This document shows positions 41,853-50,941 of a DNA stretch of 64,000 nucleotides, one piece after another. The stretch comes from an uncultured Prevotellaceae bacterium (GTDB taxonomy: Bacteria > Bacteroidota > Bacteroidia > Bacteroidales > Bacteroidaceae), in assembly GCA_902801155.1 (NCBI GenBank), contig CADCHG010000001.1, forward strand, positions 62,001-126,000. Reading direction: 5' to 3'. Each line of letters opens with the position of its first letter. The stretch's first letter is position 1. The position numbers and the translations under genes are program-made. Below the pieces are notes generated by a model that saw only the letters and a list, made by a program, of their open reading frames with translations, ran no database searches and had not been told where the DNA came from.

Positions 41853-43008
41853 CAAATTTAACTTTTCTCCAATAATTTCTCACCCAAGATGCCTTGATGC
41901 AAAGATAAGGTACCCAAAGGCATTCTGAAGGGTAACTCCAGAAAAGTTTCATCCCTCTTTTTATTGTTGCAAAATTACCCTCTACTTTTGAGACAAATGT
42001 CTCCTTGCCTTCATCATCCACCTTCAATTTGGCATGCTCATCAGAAGATTGCCCAAAATTACCACCAACAAGAACCTCATTCAACAATTCACGACCATAT
42101 TTCTCCGAAACTTTACAAAGAAGATATTCATCCTTCATCGCAAAGACTTCTTTCATAATCCACATTACAGCCGAAGTGATTCTCTTCATCCCAAGAGACT
42201 CCATTTCCTTCATCACAGTCTTTGATTCAGAAAGTTTTCCTTTAGGTTCTAAAGACATGTGGTCATAGAAACTCTTCAACACGAAATAATAATCTATCAA
42301 CTGCCTAAAGCCGATACCTTCCAATAAAACGTGCCTATATATATGCGACATCTGGAAAATAAGATTAAAACCAGCCGTCGGAACATTAAAGCCTTCGTCT
42401 GTCTGCCTAATACAATCACTATGTTTAGCCCAAAACCGACGCATCTTATAATCTGTAAATGGATTTATCGCAAATGAAGGAACGAAATGTACCTCGACAG
42501 GAGTCTTGGGCAATATTCCACATTCCGCATGATGTACAGCAACATCCAATTGTTTGCCAGAAATCTTCCACAATATCCCAACAAGCCTTTTCTTGTCATA
42601 TAGGCACTGGCATCCTTTCTCCCAAACCCACAAATCTATGTCACCAGGAGTTCTTAGTCCTCTCAATCCTTTAGGATATAAATATGTATTGCTTTGTCCT
42701 TTAAGAACACAACTCTCATAGTTGCCTTGAGCGAAAAAGGATGTGACATATTTACATTCTAGCGCAACCTGCTTGTTTCTCTCTTCTAAGCGCATCGCCT
42801 TTACCGCCCATTGCCTTCTTCTCAACAATGGAGGTTGTTGCTCTATAGGCAATAGTTTAAGTGCGAAGAAGCACACACCTACAAGTGCTTGTTTCTTCGC
42901 TATATCATAGAGAAGCTCCCATTCTTCAGCAGAAGGACATACAGATAACTTATCTCTATTCCCTAATGCCACTTGCAATAATTCTATGAAAAGACTCTCT
43001 ATTTTCAT
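41845..43008 (-). CDS. Uncharacterised nucleotidyltransferase family protein (capsule locus)
   Basis: This 387-residue protein (start at ATG 43008, MKIESLFIELLQ; an upstream Met is less likely) matches the NTP_transf_5-type family common in Bacteroidota polysaccharide loci. The signature is CVLKGQSNTYLYP followed by GLRTPGDIDLWV near residues 105-130, the GDxDL metal site of a nucleotidyltransferase fold. The substrate is unknown. It is the last gene of the minus-strand polysaccharide run. Its stop codon (41847-41845) lies inside tRNA-Gly sequence. Confidence 0.75.
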   Translation of the reverse strand: MKIESLFIELLQVALGNRDKLSVCPSAEEWELLYDIAKKQALVGVCFFALKLLPIEQQPPLLRRRQWAVKAMRLEERNKQVALECKYVTSFFAQGNYESCVLKGQSNTYLYPKGLRGLRTPGDIDLWVWEKGCQCLYDKKRLVGILWKISGKQLDVAVHHAECGILPKTPVEVHFVPSFAINPFTDYKMRRFWAKHSDCIRQTDEGFNVPTAGFNLIFQMSHIYRHVLLEGIGFRQLIDYYFVLKSFYDHMSLEPKGKLSESKTVMKEMESLGMKRITSAVMWIMKEVFAMKDEYLLCKVSEKYGRELLNEVLVGGNFGQSSDEHAKLKVDDEGKETFVSKVEGNFATIKRGMKLFWSYPSECLWVPYLCIKASWVRNYWRKVKFER

Positions 43009-43020
43009 ACATTCACTCTC

Positions 43021-43096
43021 CCAAAACACTATCCCCTAAACACTAATCCCTAAACACTAATCCCCAAACACCAATCCCTAATCTCTAAACTTTAAA
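43021..43096. repeat. CTAAACACTAATCCC low-complexity repeat
   Basis: About five tandem, imperfect copies of cctaaacactaatc fill the gap between the nucleotidyltransferase and the GT4 gene. Related runs occur at 44143, 44548, 45146, 23580 and 36318. Confidence 0.8.
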
Positions 43097-43098
43097 CA

Positions 43099-44130
43099 CT
43101 AAAGTGTTTGATAAATCCGATCCAACTTCTCAAAGACCTTAGTGCTTGTAAAGCTATTAGCAATCACCTTAACACCATTCTCTGACAAACGATTATACAA
43201 ATCCTTATCCTCAATAAGTCTTATCATCTGATTGGCAAGATTATCAGAATCCTCAAAATCAAAAAACAAGATATTCTCATTATCTGTCAAGAACTCAGGA
43301 AGACATCCTACAGGTGTTGAAATAACTGGGACACCGATAGAAAGGCATTCCAATACTGCCATCGGAAGTCCTTCCTTTCTACTCGTCATACAATATACGT
43401 ATGCATTGTCAAAGTAATTATCACGATCCTTACCTTCAACCCATCCAGGAAGATCTACATTGTCCCCTACTCCATTCTCGGAAATGAAACCTTTAACTTC
43501 CTCCACATTTCCTACTCCACACATTACAAGTCGCCAATCAGGGTACTTTTTCACGACCTGTGCAAAAGCCTTTAACAAGATGTCATATCCTTTATTGATA
43601 TTAAAGAAAGCCGCAAACAGGAAATACTTGGATGTTTCAGCATTATCACGTCTTGGAGCATTATTTTCTGGCACAGGGTTATATAGAAAATCCACACTTG
43701 TCTTGACATTCATCTCATTTACAAGGAATTGTTGCCAAGTCTTACCCAACACTATTACCTTATCCGAATGAGCCATAACCCAATTGAACACCTTGCTATC
43801 CTTATAATCCCTCATCTGGTTTCCCATGTGAAGGTGAAGAACTATTTTCTTCCTCCACAGCAAAGTATAAAGAATGATAGGCAGGACAACCTTCATTCCT
43901 GGTCCTGGAGTTGTATGGAAATGAACAATATCATACAAAGGCACACGAAAAAGCGAATTAAACAATCCCATGGCAAGATACAAGACTTTCCATACCATTC
44001 CCTTGTTTATCTGGCATTGCAGCCAATAACAGTTATATTTCTTCCATATAGGGTTAGCCTCCATGCTTTTTATTACAGTAGAGACTCCACCCTTCATCTT
44101 TCGAGAATCACCAACTATCAGTACTTTCAT
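43099..44130 (-). CDS. GT4-family glycosyltransferase
   Basis: This 343-residue GT-B enzyme transfers a sugar from a nucleotide donor to the growing repeat unit. Visible parts are the N-terminal IVGDSRKMKGGVSTVI, HFHTTPGPGMKV, the domain-2 start FLFAAFFNINKGYDILLKAF, and the donor-binding SRKEGLPMAVLECLSIGVPV with its E-x7-E. The linkage is unknown. A CTAAACACTAATC repeat lies on each side. Confidence 0.88.
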   Translation of the reverse strand: MKVLIVGDSRKMKGGVSTVIKSMEANPIWKKYNCYWLQCQINKGMVWKVLYLAMGLFNSLFRVPLYDIVHFHTTPGPGMKVVLPIILYTLLWRKKIVLHLHMGNQMRDYKDSKVFNWVMAHSDKVIVLGKTWQQFLVNEMNVKTSVDFLYNPVPENNAPRRDNAETSKYFLFAAFFNINKGYDILLKAFAQVVKKYPDWRLVMCGVGNVEEVKGFISENGVGDNVDLPGWVEGKDRDNYFDNAYVYCMTSRKEGLPMAVLECLSIGVPVISTPVGCLPEFLTDNENILFFDFEDSDNLANQMIRLIEDKDLYNRLSENGVKVIANSFTSTKVFEKLDRIYQTL

Positions 44131-44142
44131 ATTCTTTATTTG

Positions 44143-44178
44143 TTTAGTGATTAGTGTTTAGTGATTAGTGTTTTGAGT
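44143..44178. repeat. GTTTAGTGATTAGTG repeat
   Basis: Two to three copies of gtttagtgattagt overlap the 3' end of the four-helix-bundle gene (stop at 44165). Confidence 0.75.
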
Positions 44179-44548
44179 TTAGTGAGCGATCCAAATAGGA
44201 TCGTAACCCAGAGATCAAACTTGCACAATTATTACACTGCTGTTCAATTTTACAGAAATCATCACTATCTATATAACCTAGATCCAATGCAATATCCATT
44301 TGACTTAAAACTTCCATTAAAGATCCATAGCTTATCTCAAGGAAATGCATTTGTTCTCTTACGGAAATCCGCCCTGTTCCCTCAGCAATATTTGAGGTAA
44401 CAGAAATAACAGCTCTTCTTATTTGTTCACAAAGAGCATATTTCTCTTCGCTTGGAAATTTCTTAAGCAACTGGTACGTCATCTTAACCAAAACTTTGCT
44501 TTCCTTATATGCATTTAAATCACGAAATGAGTTTCTTTTCACCTCCAT
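44165..44548 (-). CDS. Four-helix-bundle protein, S23/IVP family
   Basis: This 127-residue protein matches the family first seen encoded in 23S rRNA intervening sequences: FRDLNAYKESKVLVKMTYQL, then FPSEEKYALCEQIRRAVISV, SNIAEGTGR and FLEISYGSLMEVLSQMDIAL. Members form pentameric four-helix bundles; the related Avd protein serves diversity-generating retroelements. There is no rRNA, reverse transcriptase or variable repeat here. It sits alone among glycosyltransferases, with a CTAAACACTAATC repeat at each end. The function is unknown. Confidence 0.85.
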   Translation of the reverse strand: MEVKRNSFRDLNAYKESKVLVKMTYQLLKKFPSEEKYALCEQIRRAVISVTSNIAEGTGRISVREQMHFLEISYGSLMEVLSQMDIALDLGYIDSDDFCKIEQQCNNCASLISGLRSYLDRSLNSKH

Positions 44549-44581
44549 AATCTCTAAACACTAAACACTAATCTCTAAACA
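44548..44581. repeat. CTAAACACTAAACACTAATC repeat
   Basis: About three copies of ctaaacactaat lie between the four-helix-bundle gene and the WcaF-like acyltransferase. Confidence 0.75.
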
Positions 44582-45137
44582 AAATAGATTCATGCTCAGC
44601 AATCTGCTCTGGGGTAAATCGCATTTTCAACAGTTTGGCAGGAATACCACCAATAATAGAATATGGTTCACACGACTTTGTAACTACGGCTCCAGCCGCT
44701 ACAATAGAACCACGCCCAATGGTAACCCCTTTCAATATCGTAACATTAGCTCCTATCCAACATCCGTCCTCGATAATTATAGGTTGATCATAAGGATTCA
44801 CACCATTAATATATTTCTCTTCCACCGTAACATCTATAAGATGCTTTCCTATGACATCAATTCTGTGGTCACCAGTAATTATGGTCGGCTTAGGGCCAAA
44901 TATCACCTTCTTTCCTATAGTACAAGGTGCATCAGTACAATATATCGTACTTCCCTTTGGAATAGAAGTACCATCACCTACCGAAAGATTCCACAAGCCT
45001 TTAATATCAGAAGACATAGGACGTAAATACACGCCCTTGCCACAATGCTTCATACAATGTTTCCATACAGGAGCCCAAACAGTATCCCATAAATACGAAG
45101 GCACAAGACTAACTCTCTGAAGAATTGAAAATATCAT
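44568..45137 (-). CDS. Hexapeptide acetyltransferase, WcaF-like
   Basis: This 189-residue left-handed beta-helix acyltransferase probably O-acetylates a sugar of the polymer. The hexapeptide repeats run from about residue 45 to 165 (IIIEDGCWIGANVTILKGVT and IGRGSIVAAGAVV), with a catalytic His in ITGDHRIDVIG near residue 92. The N-terminal SYLWDTVWAPVWKHC helix is like that of WcaF-type enzymes. Confidence 0.82.
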   Translation of the reverse strand: MIFSILQRVSLVPSYLWDTVWAPVWKHCMKHCGKGVYLRPMSSDIKGLWNLSVGDGTSIPKGSTIYCTDAPCTIGKKVIFGPKPTIITGDHRIDVIGKHLIDVTVEEKYINGVNPYDQPIIIEDGCWIGANVTILKGVTIGRGSIVAAGAVVTKSCEPYSIIGGIPAKLLKMRFTPEQIAEHESILFRD

Positions 45138-45145
45138 TTTCTCAA

Positions 45146-45176
45146 AACTCTAATCTCTAATCTCTATTCCCTAAAC
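45146..45176. repeat. CTAATCTCTAATCTCTA repeat
   Basis: Short tandem ctctaat copies lie between two polysaccharide genes and run into the 3' end of the next coding sequence. Confidence 0.65.
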
Positions 45177-46490
45177 TAACTTACGATAAAATGACATTAA
45201 CCTTGTCATCTTATTATCCCAACTAAGTTCCAGACGTTTACTTTTGCAGTTAGCTGACATCTGAGGAAGTACTTCCCTATGATTATACAAGTAAGTAATA
45301 GCCTTAACAAAATCTCTTACGGCCTGCTTTGGACTCTTACAAGGAATCTTCATACCTATTGAATCATCAACAATAGGTCCAAAGCCGCATCTGTCAAAAC
45401 ATACAATAGGAAGACCATTCTGAATAGCTTCGAGAATAACGGTTGATGTAGCTTCAAAAATACTGGTAAAGAAGAAGATGTCACTTTCCTGCATTAATTT
45501 ATGAACCTCGACATTTGGAATCTGCCCATGCCAATGACAAATACCCTCTGCCCCATATTCCACAGCCTTTGTTCTCATTGCCTGAGTTTCCTCATCCGTG
45601 AAACCTTTTCCGACAATATGGAATTCGATGTTTTTGAGGCCTATCAACTTGCTCATAACCCTCAAGGCAATCTCAAGTTGCTTTGTGTACATAAACCTTC
45701 CTACCCAAAGTACCTTGAAAACATCCTTAGAAAATGATTTGACTATTGAAGTTTCCTCTTTGTTAATCACGCATCCAGTCTCATTGATATGCTCTATATC
45801 TGCTTTATAGAATGCGTCTAGTCCTTTTTTCATCTCCGGCGTGGCAGCAATCAACTTGTCTGAGCATTTCACCATTTTCCTTACCCTTGGGTGGAGAATC
45901 AACTGAAGAAGATTCAATGTATTCTTCAAAGAATAGAAAGCAGTAAACTTCAATCCACCAGAAAGCATGAACGGGAAAGGAATACTTCCATAACCGGTCA
46001 TTGGTCCCCAAACGAGTGGGATACGTTTCTTACCTTGCTTCTTACGTTCATCATTGATTTTATAAAGCATACCAGGTTCTCTAAAACCTGCCATATTCAA
46101 CTGATGCATAACATCAATCTTCAAACCTGCTTTTTCCTGTTCATCAATGATAGTCCTAGCTACCACCAATGCCTTTTCTTGCCATTTTGCATATTTAAGA
46201 TAGAATGCCCACGTGCCTTGATTCCAGCACATACTTCTTATCTTATCAGACTCTTCTTCTGTTTCACCTGCAGGAACAAAATAGAAATGCATCCTATCGC
46301 ATTGCTCCTTGCTTATACCATATTGCTCATAATTATCAGCAAGCCTTGAATTTACATTCTCATATTCAGATTCCGTCACCACAAAGACCTCACAGGTCTT
46401 TGCTATATTCGAAATCCAATTCCATCCCATTCCTTGCTCACTTCCCATATTCGGGCAACAAGCGTATGCATTAATCATTATCCTCAACAT
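45171..46490 (-). CDS. GT4-family glycosyltransferase
   Basis: A 439-residue GT-B glycosyltransferase. I take the ATG at 46490 (MLRIMINAYACCPNMGSEQG), which matches the usual start of these enzymes with the GSEQGMGW loop; the 19 residues of open frame upstream look non-coding. The donor domain has VLWVGRFMYTKQLEIALRVM and FTSIFEATSTVILEAIQNGL. Acceptor and donor are unknown. Confidence 0.87.
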   Translation of the reverse strand: MLRIMINAYACCPNMGSEQGMGWNWISNIAKTCEVFVVTESEYENVNSRLADNYEQYGISKEQCDRMHFYFVPAGETEEESDKIRSMCWNQGTWAFYLKYAKWQEKALVVARTIIDEQEKAGLKIDVMHQLNMAGFREPGMLYKINDERKKQGKKRIPLVWGPMTGYGSIPFPFMLSGGLKFTAFYSLKNTLNLLQLILHPRVRKMVKCSDKLIAATPEMKKGLDAFYKADIEHINETGCVINKEETSIVKSFSKDVFKVLWVGRFMYTKQLEIALRVMSKLIGLKNIEFHIVGKGFTDEETQAMRTKAVEYGAEGICHWHGQIPNVEVHKLMQESDIFFFTSIFEATSTVILEAIQNGLPIVCFDRCGFGPIVDDSIGMKIPCKSPKQAVRDFVKAITYLYNHREVLPQMSANCKSKRLELSWDNKMTRLMSFYRKLV

Positions 46491-46521
46491 AAAAATAAGA
46501 ATAAATTTACATAAAACATCA

Positions 46522-47265
46522 TCAGAGTATGCTTCTACATAATGCAATAAAAAGTAGCTTTATTCTCTGATAGTTACAAATGATAAAAGGTGTCTCGTTT
46601 TTTATATTCGACACATTATGTTGTCCAGTGAAACGATGGAAAGCACACGATTCTCTAATAATATTCTTCTCTAGTAACTGTTTTCTGAATATCTCTACAT
46701 ATGTAATGAAACTGTCGTGATAAGCGATATTAGGCATCGGTATAATATACTTCAGTTCCGACCTAACAACACAAATACTGAACCCATAAAAACGATAACG
46801 AGGTCTCAATCTAAAGCCACGCAAGGGTGCATAAGTTTCTTTTCCATATAGTTTCTCGGGAGTGTACCCACAATCAAATGCACAAGCGGAAATTCCCCCT
46901 CCATTCTGAAGCAAGGCGGTTAACTGTCGTTCGATTCTCCACGGATACCAGATGTCGTCCTGATCAGACAAAAAAATAAAATCTCCAGTAGCTTTTTCTA
47001 TGGCATGACCAAAATTCTCCGTACAGGCATATGCAGCTTTATTGTATCGATGATGCCTATGGCGCTGGTGATGATACACCTTGACACGTTCATCCCTGTA
47101 CGATTCCAATATTTTAATGGTATCATCAGTCGAACCATCATCAGAAACAACAATTTCTAATTCCGCATCTGGATATGCGGAAAGATCCTGATTCAATATA
47201 GAATCCATCTGTTCTTTCAAATATCTGCCACCATTATAGGTAGCCATACAAACGGATATTTTCAT
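46522..47265 (-). CDS. GT2-family glycosyltransferase
   Basis: This 247-residue GT-A enzyme has the start ISVCMATYNGGRYLKEQMDS, the metal-site region EIVVSDDGSTDDT, and FIFLSDQDDIWYPWRIERQL, the DQDD being the DxD equivalent. This form is typical of rhamnosyl- and related transferases. It lies 31 nt from the next gene in the polysaccharide run. Confidence 0.88.
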   Translation of the reverse strand: MKISVCMATYNGGRYLKEQMDSILNQDLSAYPDAELEIVVSDDGSTDDTIKILESYRDERVKVYHHQRHRHHRYNKAAYACTENFGHAIEKATGDFIFLSDQDDIWYPWRIERQLTALLQNGGGISACAFDCGYTPEKLYGKETYAPLRGFRLRPRYRFYGFSICVVRSELKYIIPMPNIAYHDSFITYVEIFRKQLLEKNIIRESCAFHRFTGQHNVSNIKNETPFIICNYQRIKLLFIALCRSIL

Positions 47266-47328
47266 TGTATTATTTAACTGTAATATAACTTGAACAATAC
47301 ACCTTGAGATACAAATGATAGAGGATTT

Positions 47329-48387
47329 TCATAGTGTACTAGGCAAATGACATCCTATTTTCCGTAGAATCCAACAAGCTAAAAATAAAACAAAATGACA
47401 ATGCATCTTTAGTAGACGCACAGGAATGGCAAATTCAAGAGGTGCATTTTTAATACTTACGCGCTGAATTGACTCTTTCACATCTGGATGCGTGACAAAT
47501 TTGTTGAACTGTTTTAAATATGCTATTTTCACAGACAAATTTAATGCCTGATGAAGAGACGTAAATATATTAGTACCCAAATAATATTGCAACATATCTG
47601 TTTCTGCAATCATTTTTCTAATACGACATCTATGAAGCATCAAATTATAACGAATATCATGCCATTCTAAAGGTTTTCTTTTACACCCAACCATTCCATC
47701 ACCTCTTATATCATAATTATATAAAATATCAGGTATGGATACAATTTCCTTGGCTTTATAGGTCGCTTCCATAAGAAAAACTTGATCCTCACCATATCTC
47801 AAATCAGCAATTGCCACAAGTCCAGCATTGATAATATACTCTCGATTAAACATATAGACCCACACCCCACCAAGAAAAGCATATGACCAAATTGATTCAC
47901 CTGCGTAATAATGATTCAAGGCATTTTGATTAAATCCCATGATTGGACCTGTAAATTTGTCTATAATATCCATACCTTTATAGACACCAAATTCTTTTTT
48001 TATTTCATAGGAATGTGTAGGTTCATGCCATTTCGCTCCAAAATGAATAATGTCGCATTTATATTGCGTATAAACATCATAACATCTTGCAAAACACCCA
48101 GATTCAATCCAGTCATCAGGATCCATAAAATACAATAGCAGACCTGTTGCTGCCATCATACCTGTATTACGCGCGGAAGCAAGACCTTGATTCTGTTGGT
48201 GAATAACCCGAAAACGAGCATCTTTTTTTGCATATTCATCACATATATTTCCTGTTTTGTCGGTAGCACCATCATCCACTAAAATCGCTTCCCATTCAGA
48301 CAATGTCTGTGAAAGAACAGAATCAAGTCCCCTACATATGTATTTCTCCACATTGTAACAGGGTAAAACTACAGAAACCTTGACCAA
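47329..48387 (-). CDS. GT2-family glycosyltransferase
   Basis: This 352-residue GT-A enzyme has VSVVLPCYNVEKYICRGLDS at the start, AILVDDGATDKTGNICDEY, ASARNTGMMAATG, and FMDPDDWIESG as the DxD-like site near residue 92. The C-terminal 150 residues probably bind the acceptor. It belongs to the same subgroup as the enzyme at 56366-57454, with DPDD in place of DSDD. Confidence 0.88.
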   Translation of the reverse strand: MVKVSVVLPCYNVEKYICRGLDSVLSQTLSEWEAILVDDGATDKTGNICDEYAKKDARFRVIHQQNQGLASARNTGMMAATGLLLYFMDPDDWIESGCFARCYDVYTQYKCDIIHFGAKWHEPTHSYEIKKEFGVYKGMDIIDKFTGPIMGFNQNALNHYYAGESIWSYAFLGGVWVYMFNREYIINAGLVAIADLRYGEDQVFLMEATYKAKEIVSIPDILYNYDIRGDGMVGCKRKPLEWHDIRYNLMLHRCRIRKMIAETDMLQYYLGTNIFTSLHQALNLSVKIAYLKQFNKFVTHPDVKESIQRVSIKNAPLEFAIPVRLLKMHCHFVLFLACWILRKIGCHLPSTL

Positions 48388-48423
48388 TATCTACTTACTA
48401 TATTTCTTTAAATCAATAATTAA

Positions 48424-49686
48424 CTAAAAACGCTTTGGAACCTTAGACTTAAATTTATATCCAATATGTATCAATCCTTTCCTTCTTTTCTTCGGAACAT
48501 TCTCACTAATATTATTCTCTTCTTCATCAATAATATTCTGGTTATAATTAGCATTAAGACAAAGTCCTAGAAGCATCAGATATCCCATTCCCTTTCCAGA
48601 GAAGAACGACTGGTCACCAAACCACTCGATAAACATACAGAAGAATGACATAATAGCTACTTTGTAATATCTCTCATCTACGATCTTATTTATTTCCTGC
48701 AATCTTCTTTTCCAGAATACGACAAAGAAATAAACGCCAAAGAATCCAATTTCACCAAACCATCCAAAGAAAGAATCACAATGAAAACCTACAGAACCGC
48801 CAAAATTTAGTCCCCATAGACCACTCAAATGATATTTTGCCCATAATGGTGAATAATATACTGCAGCAGCTGCAGTAGCAAAAGAGCCGAACCCAGCACC
48901 AAAAGGAAAATAATCCCAAAGAATCTCCCATGTCGCCTTATTAATCATCGGCCTTGCAAGTTCTTCATTATTCAAGCCCTCAACATAATATGCATTAAAA
49001 CGTTCCCACCCCAATAAAACAACAACAAACACAAGAATAGCAAGTTGCCAAACAATCTTCATAGATTTTAAGTTAAAATGTTTCTTGAGATAAAATAGCA
49101 TGAACATCCAAGCACCGAACTGTCCATAATACTTGAATTTCATTCCCAAAAGTCCTACAACAGCAATAAAAGCAACAATTATCGTATTCTTCTTGGATTT
49201 ATCAGACAACAAATACCAAGCCATCGAGGTACATATTGAAAGCTGACCAAAAGCTGCGTCTCTATATACACCTGTATTTGTCAACTCAGGATGATAGAAA
49301 ATATAGATTATCAAAGTGAGAAGCATTGTACCACGCATCCATTCCTTCTGTTTTTCCGTAAATTGCGGATTTAAAATCCAAGTACAATATATTACCGACC
49401 ATGGTCTGACCTGTTGAATAAGGTCATATGCAACCGATTCTGGAACATTAACAGCTAATATCAAAGAATAAATAACATAGAATATTAACAACCCCATAAA
49501 GAAATAAAATTCTTTCCATGGTTTTCTGTTTGTACTATATATTCTTTTCATTGCATAGGTATAAATCACAATAACACCTGTCATCACCTCATCAATTGAA
49601 CTGAATCCAGGTAACTCATTATACGCAATACAAGTCGGGAAATATATACACCAATATATCGTAAAGAAACGAGCAATATTACTCAT
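48424..49686 (-). CDS. O-antigen/capsule polymerase, Wzy-like
   Basis: A 420-residue membrane protein with about ten hydrophobic segments spread from residue 5 to about 385 and a basic cytoplasmic tail (KKRRKGLIHIGYKFKSKVPKR). The large loop with FPFGAGFGSFATAAAAVYYS resembles the periplasmic loop of O-antigen polymerase/ligase (Wzy/WaaL) proteins. It is the only polymerase candidate in the window and so probably links the repeat units. Its start overlaps the GT32 gene by 8 nt. Confidence 0.75.
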   Translation of the reverse strand: MSNIARFFTIYWCIYFPTCIAYNELPGFSSIDEVMTGVIVIYTYAMKRIYSTNRKPWKEFYFFMGLLIFYVIYSLILAVNVPESVAYDLIQQVRPWSVIYCTWILNPQFTEKQKEWMRGTMLLTLIIYIFYHPELTNTGVYRDAAFGQLSICTSMAWYLLSDKSKKNTIIVAFIAVVGLLGMKFKYYGQFGAWMFMLFYLKKHFNLKSMKIVWQLAILVFVVVLLGWERFNAYYVEGLNNEELARPMINKATWEILWDYFPFGAGFGSFATAAAAVYYSPLWAKYHLSGLWGLNFGGSVGFHCDSFFGWFGEIGFFGVYFFVVFWKRRLQEINKIVDERYYKVAIMSFFCMFIEWFGDQSFFSGKGMGYLMLLGLCLNANYNQNIIDEEENNISENVPKKRRKGLIHIGYKFKSKVPKRF

Positions 49687-50455
49687 TTATTCTGTATTTT
49701 CTTCGTTTTATTCTATTATTAATAAGAAAAATCCATTCAGGAAGAGTGTCCCTAAGAATATCTTTCAATGATTTCCTCTGTACTCCCCATGACCCCATGA
49801 ACCTATGGATGGTATGCGTATTCGGAGTTATATGAAGTCTTCCTGAAATCATATTTATCGGAGAAAAAAAATCATGAGGATAAATATTTATACCATCAAC
49901 AACCTGAACTCCTTTTATATTCTTCAATCCATCCTCACAAAGCATCTCTGTAGTATAAGCAACGATAGTCTTATACCAAGCAATGTTTGCTGGTGGAAGT
50001 TCAAATTTCAATTCAGCATAAAGATCAAGCATTTTTTTCATAAAAAGATGCTCTTTCTCCATACCAAAACCGACACCAGGATTTACAGCAAAACAAAATC
50101 TCGGAGCATATTTCCCTGGGGTATTATCTCCATCAGGATCTACTTCAAATCCCATAAAATTACCTTTGGCTATTATACCATCAAGAGGTTTTATTACTTC
50201 TACGTCTGTATCGAAATACAAGCCGCCATAATGATATATAATCCAAAATCTGGCGAAATCACTAACAAAAGCATATTTCTTCAGCTTATATGCCTCCGCA
50301 GTATATGGAATCATATTTACATCAAAGTTACTTTCATCCCATTGCTTTATCTCATAGTCAGGAAGATATTTCTTCCAACTAGCAATACACTCCAATGCAA
50401 GCGAAGGCAAAGGATTACCCCCAAACCAACAATAATGTATTATCTTTGGTATCAT
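49679..50455 (-). CDS. GT32-like glycosyltransferase
   Basis: This 258-residue enzyme matches the capsular polysaccharide synthesis/OCH1-like group: IPKIIHYCWFGGNPLP at the start, FVSDFARFWIIYHYGG, and YFDTDVEVIKPLD with the DxD motif near residue 77. Relatives transfer galactose or mannose-type sugars. It is the first polysaccharide gene left of the inserted ATPase element; upstream is the 11-bp array 7. Confidence 0.88.
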   Translation of the reverse strand: MIPKIIHYCWFGGNPLPSLALECIASWKKYLPDYEIKQWDESNFDVNMIPYTAEAYKLKKYAFVSDFARFWIIYHYGGLYFDTDVEVIKPLDGIIAKGNFMGFEVDPDGDNTPGKYAPRFCFAVNPGVGFGMEKEHLFMKKMLDLYAELKFELPPANIAWYKTIVAYTTEMLCEDGLKNIKGVQVVDGINIYPHDFFSPINMISGRLHITPNTHTIHRFMGSWGVQRKSLKDILRDTLPEWIFLINNRIKRRKYRINE

Positions 50456-50601
50456 TATCCTATTATATTTTATGCAAAGACAGCAAAAAAATCCTAAATA
50501 ACAAATTTTATCATATGTTTTCTCATAGAATCATTATTATGCCTCAACCATGTGTTCATTATGCCTACGCCTTAACTCTGCTATATAATTCGAAGGTAAA
50601 A

Positions 50602-50678
50602 GCGGACTTAAAGCGGATTTGAAACGGACCTGAAACGGACCTGAAACGGACCTATACTGAACCATATCCGGAATTCAA
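50602..50678. repeat. 11-bp-periodic intergenic array 7
   Basis: Seven 11-bp units: gcggacttaaa, gcggatttgaa, acggacctgaa, acggacctgaa, acggacctata, ctgaaccatat, ccggaattcaa. It lies 30 bp outside the left arm of the ATPase element. The rest of the gap 50456-50600 shows nothing recognisable. Confidence 0.85.
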
Positions 50679-50708
50679 TACCTTATTGTAGAAAAAGAAA
50701 AAGCGTTT

Positions 50709-50802
50709 AACTTTACACTCTACACCACACAAGCATTAAAACTCTGACTTCTAATGACATACAACGGTGTATAGTTATGCCTCACTCTACACCAACTCTA
50801 CA
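50709..50802 (+). repeat. Left 94-bp arm of the ATPase element
   Basis: Outer site aactttacactctacacc (50709-50726), inner site actctacaccaactctaca (50784-50802), 57 bases apart. Both have reverse-complement partners at the same spacing on the right. The middle also aligns around ggtgtatagtt / ggtgtagagtt. Confidence 0.85.
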
Positions 50803-50838
50803 TTCTATACATCTTCCGTGAAAAAATTTTGGTTTATA

Positions 50839-50870
50839 TTTGCAAATAATAAAATGTTTTTATAACTTTG
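50839..50870 (+). promoter_or_regulatory. Consensus promoter of the VirE-like gene
   Basis: TTTG at 50839-50842, a 20-nt spacer, and TAACTTTG at 50863-50870 followed by CAACC. It lies inside the element, between the left arm and the gene, so it travels with it. The leader is about 65 nt. Confidence 0.85.
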
Positions 50871-50941
50871 CAACCAGAATCCTCCTTACAAGGAGGACAT
50901 TCTATTCAAACCTAAGTATTAACAATTAAATTTTAATCTCA

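Noticed and set aside
44165..44548. Diversity-generating retroelement (Avd-like protein)
   Set aside because: No reverse transcriptase and no template/variable repeat pair were found nearby; only the four-helix-bundle family is shared.
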